This document shows positions 7,500-13,294 of a stretch of DNA of 23,163 nt, in pieces (the stretch's first letter is position 1; each line of letters starts with the position of its first letter). The DNA is taken from the NCBI GenBank assembly GCA_009783635.1, contig WRDC01000009.1, positions 1 through 23,163 on the forward strand, written 5' to 3'. The stretch is from Methanimicrococcus sp. Lineage in GTDB: Archaea; Halobacteriota; Methanosarcinia; Methanosarcinales; Methanosarcinaceae. The notes under the pieces are model-generated. The model searched no databases and was not told the DNA's origin. It saw only the letters and a list, made by a program, of their open reading frames with translations. Both the position numbers and the translations under genes were made by a program.

Positions 7500-8879
7500 A
7501 TGGCATACAAAAAATCAATTGATGAATACGAATTCTACAACCGGTCCAAAACCGGTGAAAAATGCTCTCAGGATGACTGGGACTTAATGCACATCCCGAT
7601 GAAAGCCATGGAAATCAAGCAAAGATACGGTCTTGACTTCAAGGGCGAATTCATCCCGACGAACGCAGACATGGCCGACAAACTCTTCAAAGCAGGTTTT
7701 GACATGCTTCTTGAAGCCGGTGTCTTCGTCACGGATACACAAAGAATCGTGAAATATACGGCAGATGAAATCTGGGATTCTGTCCGCAACCCGATGCCTG
7801 AATTCCAACTCGGTACCGGCAGAGATGCCGTCACAGTGAAAAAGAGAACAGTCGGCGACAAGAAAGGCCCCATCATTCAGGGCGGTCCGACCGGTTCCCC
7901 GATTTCCGAGGACGTTTTCTATCAGGTTCATATGTCCTACGCGCTTGAGAAAGAAGTCGACACCATCGTTAACGGTGTTATGACCTCTGTCCGCGGTCGC
8001 CCGCCGTCGCCGAAGACTCCTTATGAGATCCTCGCCGCAAAAATGGAATCAAAAATCATTAAACAGGCAACAGCTGTCGCGGGTCGCCCGGGCATGGCCG
8101 TTTAGGGACCCGAGACGTCACTTTCCGCACAGGGTAACATCAGCGCGGACTGCAGCGGCGGTATGGCTCCTTACGACAGCCACGAAGTTTCTCAGCTGAA
8201 CGAATTAAAGATTGACCTGGACGCAATCTCCGTTATTGCTCACTACCACGCCAACAGCGACATTATCATGGACGAACAGATGCCGATTTACGGCGGCTAT
8301 GCCGGCGGTCTTGAAGAGACGGCCATCATCGACGTTGCAACATCCATCAACGCTTACGTCATGTCCGGCGCAAGCTGGCACCTTGACGGTCCGGTCCACA
8401 TCAGATGGGGCTCCACCAACACCAGAGAAACACTTGCAATTGCAGGCTGGGCATGTGCCGCAATCACCGAAAACACCGACTTCCTGATGGGCAACCAGTA
8501 CTACCCGTGTGCCGGCCCGTGTACGGAAATGTGTTTCCTTGAACTTGCCGCGCAGGCAATCACCGACTCCGCATCCGGCAGAGAAATCCTCTCAGGCGTC
8601 GCATCCGCAAAAGGTGTCGTGACTGACAAAACAACAGGTATGGAAGCCCGTATGATGGGAGAAGTCGCAAGATCCGCAGCAGGTGTCGACATCGCTGAAA
8701 TCAACAAGATCTTGGACAAACTCGTCAGCAGCTATGAGAAAAACTATGGCAGCGCTCCGGCAGGCAAGACATTCCAAGAATGTTATGATGTTAAGACGGT
8801 CACGCCCACAGATGAACACATCAAAGTTTATGAACAGGCCAGAAAGAAACTCGAAGGTTTCGGTCTCGTCTTCAAATAA
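7500..8879 (+). CDS. mtmB: Monomethylamine methyltransferase MtmB with in-frame amber (pyrrolysine) codon
   Basis: MtmB demethylates monomethylamine and methylates the Co(I) corrinoid of MtmC. The full product is 459 residues when TAG at 8103-8105 is read as pyrrolysine, residue 202, the same position as in the well-studied Methanosarcina enzyme. The sequence flanking the codon, GRPGMAV-Pyl-GPETSLSAQGNISADC, is the conserved context, and similarity continues in frame to the natural TAA stop. Read conventionally it would look like two genes, 7500-8105 and 8163-8879. Other family blocks are QGGPTGSPISEDVF, HLDGPVHIRWGSTNTRE and NQYYPCAGPCTEMC. GAGGTG at 7487-7492, overlapping the mtmC stop codon, is the ribosome site, so the two subunits are probably translationally coupled. 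Confidence 0.97.
8103..8160 (+). promoter_or_regulatory. Amber codon read as pyrrolysine and downstream PYLIS-like stem
   Basis: The TAG is followed by TCCGC (8124-8128) and GCGGA (8145-8149), which can pair. This is where the proposed PYLIS element lies in mtmB genes. The element is reported to be helpful rather than essential for UAG decoding. The bases are also constrained by protein conservation, so structure alone is not proof. Confidence 0.5.
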
Positions 8880-9150
8880 TACCGTTTTGCTTTTTTCTTA
8901 AACAGCATCATGGTATTATAAAAATCAACTATAGGTGAAATATCCTGACAAAAAACAGATGAATAAGCAGGTGTCGGGTCAATCCCGGCATCTGAAAAAC
9001 GAACGCAGTCGGATAACGCCTGCAATTGATAGTTTGTCGGAGCGCTTGAATTGTTTCGATCATGAGCAAAAATTGTGGTTTATTTTTGCTTTTGCCGGCA
9101 GCGGCCTTGGGAGAAGTGTGTGTTCAAGATTTCCGGTAAACACATTGGTA
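8880..9150 (+). other. Non-coding gap after mtmB with strong hairpins; possible structured RNA
   Basis: I see no convincing gene here. A T-rich stretch at about 8884-8897 could end mtmCB. An 11-bp stem (two G-T pairs, 5-nt loop) joins 8968-8978 to 8984-8994. A perfect 9-bp stem joins 9065-9073 (AGCAAAAAT) to 9082-9090 (ATTTTTGCT). The hairpins could be terminators, mRNA stabilisers or part of a small RNA. A frame at 8935-9156 exists but looks non-coding. Confidence 0.4.
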
Positions 9151-9160
9151 GTATAAGTAA
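9151..9160 (+). promoter_or_regulatory. Possible TATA box of the permease operon
   Basis: GTATAAGTAA would start transcription near 9180, leaving a leader of about 365 nt. A 7-bp inverted repeat, TGTTGTC (9191-9197) with GACAACA (9211-9217), would then lie near the 5' end. Apart from these and the hairpin at 9522-9539, I see nothing in 9160-9546. Confidence 0.35.
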
Positions 9161-9521
9161 TAGGAAAAATCGATTAAAAAATCGGGGGTTTGTTGTCGAT
9201 CACTTGACTTGACAACAGTAGTGTGTGTCAAACGTTTTGATTTTCGGGTTAATTTTCAAAATGTGATTTCAGCCAAAATGTTGCACTTTTATGTCAAACG
9301 GGAAGTCGGAAAAAAATTTGAGATTCTTTATGACGGCCATTCGCGCCGCAAGCATTCTTCAGTGATTGCTGATTGGAATCGCAGTCTACGGGTTCATTTT
9401 ATCCGTATGTTTTTTTCATTCTTGGTTATTGTATGTTGCCGTTTTATTGGTTAAAATCTTTTGTTTATCTTTTGAGTTTACCCTTTTTGAAGTTGATACG
9501 CTTTCATATTTAGTTGCAACC

Positions 9522-9541
9522 CCTCATTTTGAAATGAGGTG
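9522..9541 (+). promoter_or_regulatory. Hairpin that sequesters the ribosome site of the first permease-operon gene
   Basis: CCTCATT (9522-9528) pairs perfectly with AATGAGG (9533-9539) around a TTGA loop. The 3' arm contains the GAGG of the ribosome site GAGGTG (9536-9541) for the ATG at 9547. When folded it should block initiation, so translation of the operon's first gene, and perhaps coupled mtmP, could be switched at the RNA level. Pairing is seen, control is inferred. Confidence 0.55.
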
Positions 9542-9546
9542 CTCTA

Positions 9547-9660
9547 ATGGAATACGGAACAATCATAAATTTGATTATTTATTTTGTGGCATTTGCCATC
9601 ATCGCATACATGTGTATCGATGCGTACAGAGTTTCGAAGCTTAAAAAAACAGGGGATTGA
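9547..9660 (+). CDS. Small single-span membrane protein upstream of mtmP (37 aa)
   Basis: This short ORF has an ATG at 9547, a clear GAGGTG ribosome site and a TGA stop at 9658-9660, 6 nt before the mtmP start. The predicted protein has one hydrophobic helix (about residues 5-23) followed by a basic, hydrophilic tail (RVSKLKKTGD), so the C-terminus probably faces the cytoplasm. The mtmP ribosome site (AGGGGAT, about 9650-9656) lies inside its last codons, which suggests coupling. I do not recognise a family. By analogy with small subunits of other secondary transporters (for example MetS with MetP in Corynebacterium), it may be an accessory subunit of the permease. Its length makes it easy to miss in automatic annotation. 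Confidence 0.7.
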   Translation: MEYGTIINLIIYFVAFAIIAYMCIDAYRVSKLKKTGD

Positions 9661-9666
9661 TATCGG

Positions 9667-11079
9667 ATGGATAATCTTGAAAAGAAGCTTCGACCCTACC
9701 ACGTATGGGCACTCGGTGTCGGTATCGTGTTAGTCGGCGAATATATGGGCTGGAACTTTACCGTCGCAAAAGGCGGAATTATCGGTTCTCTTTTTGCAAT
9801 GATCGTGGCCGGTTTAATGTATATCATCGTGTCAATCTGCGCCAGTGAACTCGGTTCATCCACCAAATTGGCCGGCGGCCCGTACGACTGGGTCAGGCTT
9901 TTCGTGGGTCCCGGCGCGGCTGCGATTGTCGGTCTGGCGGTTTACATGGAATATATCGCTCTTTCGGCAGGCGATTCAATTGTGATCGGCCAACTCGCGA
10001 GCGCATATTTCGGCTGGCTCGATGTTAAAGCCGTTGCGATGTTAATTCTCGCAATATTAACGCTTATCAATTACCGCGGCGCGGTGACCGCTCTAACACT
10101 CAACTTCTTCCTGACATTTGTTTCGGCAGTAGCGATTGTTGTCTTTTTCTTCTCCACCGTAACGGGTTTTGGCATTGCCAACTTTAGTTTTGACAGCCTG
10201 TTCTCAGGCGCGATGCCATACGGTTTGGTAGGAGTATTTGCGGCCATGCAATTCGGCCCGTGGTTCTATTTAGGTATAGAAGGCGCGGCTATGTGTGCCG
10301 AAGAATGTAAACATCCGACACGTGCGGTCCCCTTGGGCCAGCAGGCAGGTATGATTACACTTGCTTTGATGGCCGGTATGACTGTCTTCATTTGTGCCGG
10401 ACTGATGGGCTTTGAAGAACTCGGCGCGTCCGTATACCCGCTTTATGAAGCGGCGGTCAACAGTGGTTCGGGAATTTTGATTATTTTCCTGATGATTGGT
10501 ACTTTCTTTACCTGTCTGGCCAGTTCCAACGGCTGTATCAACGACTCGTCTCGTTCGTGGCTGGCGTTGGCGCGTGACGGTTTCATTACCGACTGGTTCG
10601 CAGACGTTCACCCGAAATACAAGAGCCCGTACAAAGCCGTTATCTTCACGATTCCGGTTTCCGCAGGTTTCGCTTTCAGCGGTTTCTTAGATCAGGTCAT
10701 TACATTCTCTATTATGTCCGGTCTTATCTGTTACGTCTTGATTCCGTTCGCATTGATACGGTTCAGAAAGATGTATCCGACAACCAACTCGCTGATCCGT
10801 CCGTTCTCCGGTCCGCTCCAGCCGTGGATTTCCTATTTGGCAATAGGTATTTCCATATTGATTATGTCCACATTCTTCTGGGCGTACATCTACAACCTGA
10901 TCTTCGCGCTGATCTTCTACATTGTCGCCTACTTCTACTTCAACTGGCGCTACAAGAAGATTAAGACACAGAGAAAGGAATTCAGCTGGAATGAGAAACT
11001 CGGCTGGCCTGACCCCGAAGTTGTTCAGGGCCAAAAGCAGTTTGTAGCTCAAACAGGAGGCGGAAACAATGGTGAATGA
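9667..11079 (+). CDS. mtmP: Monomethylamine permease MtmP (APC superfamily)
   Basis: This integral membrane protein of 470 residues has about 12 hydrophobic segments in the amino acid-polyamine-organocation transporter pattern. The N-terminal helix GVGIVLVGEYMGWNF and the GGPYDWVR segment are typical of the ethanolamine/methylamine-like branch. It lies directly downstream of mtmCB, the usual place for the proposed monomethylamine permease, so import of monomethylammonium is the likely role, although substrate cannot be read from sequence. A soluble C-terminal tail follows the last helix (from about residue 430). The gene starts 6 nt after the 37-residue small protein and overlaps the next gene by 11 nt (11069-11079), so the operon is tightly coupled. 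Confidence 0.85.
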   Translation: MDNLEKKLRPYHVWALGVGIVLVGEYMGWNFTVAKGGIIGSLFAMIVAGLMYIIVSICASELGSSTKLAGGPYDWVRLFVGPGAAAIVGLAVYMEYIALSAGDSIVIGQLASAYFGWLDVKAVAMLILAILTLINYRGAVTALTLNFFLTFVSAVAIVVFFFSTVTGFGIANFSFDSLFSGAMPYGLVGVFAAMQFGPWFYLGIEGAAMCAEECKHPTRAVPLGQQAGMITLALMAGMTVFICAGLMGFEELGASVYPLYEAAVNSGSGILIIFLMIGTFFTCLASSNGCINDSSRSWLALARDGFITDWFADVHPKYKSPYKAVIFTIPVSAGFAFSGFLDQVITFSIMSGLICYVLIPFALIRFRKMYPTTNSLIRPFSGPLQPWISYLAIGISILIMSTFFWAYIYNLIFALIFYIVAYFYFNWRYKKIKTQRKEFSWNEKLGWPDPEVVQGQKQFVAQTGGGNNGE

Positions 11080-11335
11080 AGCGAAATACAAGAAATGGCT
11101 GTTTCTGGACACATTGCTCATTATCGGAATGTGGCTTGTCTTCGTCATTTCCGAGACATATGTCATTGCTTACGTTCTGAACGCGGCCATGAAAACCGGT
11201 GTTGAAATCCCGATGATTCTTTTGGGTTTCTTCGCGCTGATCATGATTTTGATGTTCATCATCAACGGAATAGCCTGCTGGAATGTGCGTAATTCCATTA
11301 AGGAACACATGTATGAATTCACATATTACGACTGA
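11069..11335 (+). CDS. Small two-span membrane protein in the mtmP operon (88 aa)
   Basis: The ATG at 11069 lies inside the end of mtmP, with a perfect AGGAGG at 11055-11060. The protein has two hydrophobic helices (about 11-36 and 46-69), a basic N-terminus (NEAKYKKW) and an acidic aromatic C-terminal end (YEFTYYD). I recognise no named family. The 11-nt overlap with mtmP and the strong ribosome site point to production in step with the permease, and an accessory or stabilising subunit is the likely role (inference). Confidence 0.75.
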   Translation: MVNEAKYKKWLFLDTLLIIGMWLVFVISETYVIAYVLNAAMKTGVEIPMILLGFFALIMILMFIINGIACWNVRNSIKEHMYEFTYYD

Positions 11336-11345
11336 GGTGAAAAAT

Positions 11346-11597
11346 ATGGCAGAACAACCTAAACTTTCCGACCAGCAGGGTATGGCGATGAAGATTTTTG
11401 ACATTATTTTCATCTTCGCTTTGGCTTTCATCTGTGTGGTCACGCCTGTGTTCATGAGCGGCGGTCTTATCGTCGGCGGCGAAGGCATCAGCGATGCCAT
11501 CGTCTGGAACGCTCCCGGATACTTCGGAACCCTCGTGGTCATTATTATTTTCTTCCTTGTGATTCTTTATCACTCTGTGAAGAATTACGACTACTGA
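11346..11597 (+). CDS. Small two-span membrane protein, last gene of the mtmP operon (83 aa)
   Basis: The start is the ATG at 11346, with GAGGTGA (11334-11340) overlapping the TGA stop of the preceding gene. An upstream in-frame start at 11283 would run through that gene and is rejected. The protein has a hydrophilic N-terminus (AEQPKLSDQQG) and two hydrophobic helices (about 17-40 and 58-75), and ends in an aromatic acidic tail (SVKNYDY), like the 88-residue neighbour (FTYYD). No family is recognised. It is probably a further partner of the permease. Two hairpins follow at 11609-11714. Confidence 0.75.
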   Translation: MAEQPKLSDQQGMAMKIFDIIFIFALAFICVVTPVFMSGGLIVGGEGISDAIVWNAPGYFGTLVVIIIFFLVILYHSVKNYDY

Positions 11598-11608
11598 ACA
11601 TATTGAGC

Positions 11609-11714
11609 AAAAATTGCGGCCTGCGCCTTTTCGGTTCCGGTCGCAACTTTTCATTCCGGCCTGGAGTCAGAACGCTTTTATGGGGTGCTTTCGGCGCCCC
11701 ATCTTCTATTTTTT
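11609..11714 (+). terminator. Two successive terminator hairpins after the permease operon
   Basis: The first hairpin (11609-11621 with 11639-11651) pairs AAAA-TTGCGGCC with GGTCGCAA-TTTT around one mismatch and closely resembles the hairpin after atwA. The second is stronger: ATGGGGTGC (11680-11688) with GCGCCCCAT (11694-11702), 9 bp with one G-T pair and a TTTCG loop, followed by a T-rich tail to 11714. Confidence 0.7.
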
Positions 11715-11719
11715 AAAAA

Positions 11720-11864
11720 CCGTTTTTTAAAATTCTGTTTCTTAAAATTCTGTTTCTTAAAATTCTGCTTTTTAAAATTCTGTTTCTTAAAATCCGTTTT
11801 TTGAAATTCTGCTTTTTAAAACCCGTTTCTTAAAATTCTGTTTCTTAAAATTCTGTTTTTAAAT
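11720..11864. repeat. Tandem repeat, 14-15 bp unit, about ten copies
   Basis: Units follow TTCTGTTTCTTAAAA with small changes (TTCTGCTTTTTAAAA, CCCGTTTCTTAAAA). The array fills most of the gap between the permease operon and the convergent RFC gene. There is no coding potential. Confidence 0.9.
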
Positions 11865-11959
11865 GCGGCGGCAATTTCCTAAAGTAGAGGAAAAGGCGGC
11901 GCGGATTCGATAACATCAAAAATCAGAACCGATTCCTTTTCGGCTCCACCACAACTTTT

Positions 11960-13006
11960 TCATTTTTCAAAATTCGCGATCAAATTTTCCAGCTGGATCC
12001 TGTCATTGGACGCGGCGGTCAGCATCTTATCGCATTCGGCAATTTTAATCAAACGGCGGGCGGCTTTGGCTTCGTCCCCCGTCTTTTTCTCGTCCGTCAG
12101 AACGGCTTGTTGAAGCCTTTCCAATATTTCGCCGCCGGTCAACCCGTCATCGATCAAAAGCGTATCCAATTTTTCACGGGCCGCCTTGAAGTTTTTGCCG
12201 TAAACCGTTTCGTTGAAAAGTTCCGTGACGCCGTCTTCGACTTCCAGCAAAAATTGCATTTGAATCATGCCGGCGGTGAGCGGTGTTCCGATTTCCCGCG
12301 CTTCGAGAAGGCTTGTCTGCAGGAGTTCCAGAGCATCGGAAACATTGCCGCGGGTCCGCTGCGCAATTTCAGTAAGAACGTCATCTGATACGGTAAATCC
12401 TTCTTTTTGAACGATGTCTTGTAAAAACGGGATCAACTCTTCCGGCGTCACCGGCGAAAAGAAAAGCGTGACACCTCTTGAACGAAGCGGCGGGATGATT
12501 TTGGAAATGCTTTTGGATGATAAAATAAAACGGCAGGTTTTGGAATATTTTTCCATAATGCGGCGAAGCGCCTGCTGGGCTTCCATTGTGAGCGCTTCGG
12601 CAGCGTCGATGCAGATGATTTTATAGTCCGCGTTCATCGGGGCGATCGCCGCGTATTCGTTTACAATGTCTTTGAAAATGGAAATCACGCTTTTTTGAAT
12701 TTTTCTCGGGTCATCCGTTCCGAGAATCCGGTAAAAGCGCGGGTCTCTGACGAGATAGTTTTTGCCCTGTTCGAAAAAGTCGGACGCGTTGAAATAAGTG
12801 AAATTCAATTCCGCGTCTTTTTCGTAAAGACTGCCGGCAAGCGCGAGAGCCGTCGTCATTTTGCCGGAATTTTCCGGGCCGAACAAAATCAGATGAGGCA
12901 TGGAACCAAAAGCGGTGAGGCTTTTTAAAGTACCGATGGTCTGACGGTTGCCGAGGATGCCGTCCAAAGTGCCGGGGCGGTATTTCAGTGTCCAAACATC
13001 TTTCAT
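11960..13006 (-). CDS. Replication factor C small-subunit paralog with degenerate ATPase motifs (RfcS2-like)
   Basis: The 348-residue protein aligns along its length with archaeal clamp-loader small subunits: N-terminal WTLKYRPGTLDGILGN, the AAA+ core, lid and C-terminal collar. Clamp loaders place PCNA on DNA using ATP. The key motifs are altered. Walker A is GPENSGKMTT (43-52) instead of GPPGTGKTT. Walker B is IDAAEALT (D134-A-A-E) instead of LDEAD, so the catalytic Glu is gone. The sensor-1 Asn position appears to be Lys (SSKSISK). The arginine-finger box SRC is SRG (176-178), keeping Arg177. This suits a second small subunit that completes a neighbour's active site but hydrolyses ATP poorly itself. 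Methanosarcinal clamp loaders are known to use two small subunits. The start ATG at 13004-13006 has no clear ribosome site. Confidence 0.85.
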   Translation of the reverse strand: MKDVWTLKYRPGTLDGILGNRQTIGTLKSLTAFGSMPHLILFGPENSGKMTTALALAGSLYEKDAELNFTYFNASDFFEQGKNYLVRDPRFYRILGTDDPRKIQKSVISIFKDIVNEYAAIAPMNADYKIICIDAAEALTMEAQQALRRIMEKYSKTCRFILSSKSISKIIPPLRSRGVTLFFSPVTPEELIPFLQDIVQKEGFTVSDDVLTEIAQRTRGNVSDALELLQTSLLEAREIGTPLTAGMIQMQFLLEVEDGVTELFNETVYGKNFKAAREKLDTLLIDDGLTGGEILERLQQAVLTDEKKTGDEAKAARRLIKIAECDKMLTAASNDRIQLENLIANFEK

Positions 13007-13041
13007 ATTCGTTCATTCCGTCATTTTAAAAATAATTAAGC

Positions 13042-13061
13042 GAACGGATATGAATCCGTTC
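13042..13061. promoter_or_regulatory. Perfect 8-bp inverted repeat upstream of the RFC gene
   Basis: GAACGGAT (13042-13049), ATGA spacer, ATCCGTTC (13054-13061). On the minus strand it lies just upstream of an AT-rich TATA-like stretch (13029-13040) for the RFC gene, so it could be an operator over the BRE. Function is inferred. Confidence 0.4.
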
Positions 13062-13125
13062 CCTTTTGATTTAAATCTTTTTCATCCGAAAGGTAAGGTA
13101 ATATGTCTCAAGACAATAACTCCAA

Positions 13126-13193
13126 GCCGATGGTTCTGAACAAAAGGAACCAATGGATCTGAACAAAATATCTGAGCCGATGGCTATGAAAAA
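13126..13193. repeat. Short imperfect repeat, three copies, in the RFC-helicase divergent gap
   Basis: Three degenerate copies of GCCGATGGTTCTGAACAAAA begin at about 13126, 13149 and 13174. Confidence 0.55.
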
Positions 13194-13215
13194 GGAGTTC
13201 GGGGCCGTTTCCCAT

Positions 13216-13290
13216 AATTATATAATCCGTCTGCGCATTTAATATAACCCTGTCAAAATAGAGAAAGAGAGAAAGGAAGAAAGGAAGAAA
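13216..13290 (+). promoter_or_regulatory. Helicase promoter (TATA boxes) and purine-only repeat at the ribosome site
   Basis: AATTATATAATC (13216-13227) and TTTAATATAACC (about 13238-13249) are candidate TATA boxes. A purine tract of GAAA/GGAA units runs from about 13259 to 13291 and ends 3 nt before the GTG start at 13295. It supplies the only Shine-Dalgarno-like sequence (AAGGAAG), so a change in repeat number could alter translation. Confidence 0.45.
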
Positions 13291-13294
13291 GACC

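Noticed and set aside
7500..8105. Reading the first mtmB frame as a complete 201-residue gene and 8163-8879 as another
   Set aside because: Conserved MtmB sequence continues in frame through the TAG, and the codon is at the known pyrrolysine position 202.
8935..9156. 73-residue frame after mtmB
   Set aside because: Low protein-likeness and it overlaps strong hairpins; AGGTG before the GTG is weak support.
9209..9454. 81-residue frame upstream of the permease operon
   Set aside because: Unlikely composition, no ribosome site, and it overlaps the probable leader.
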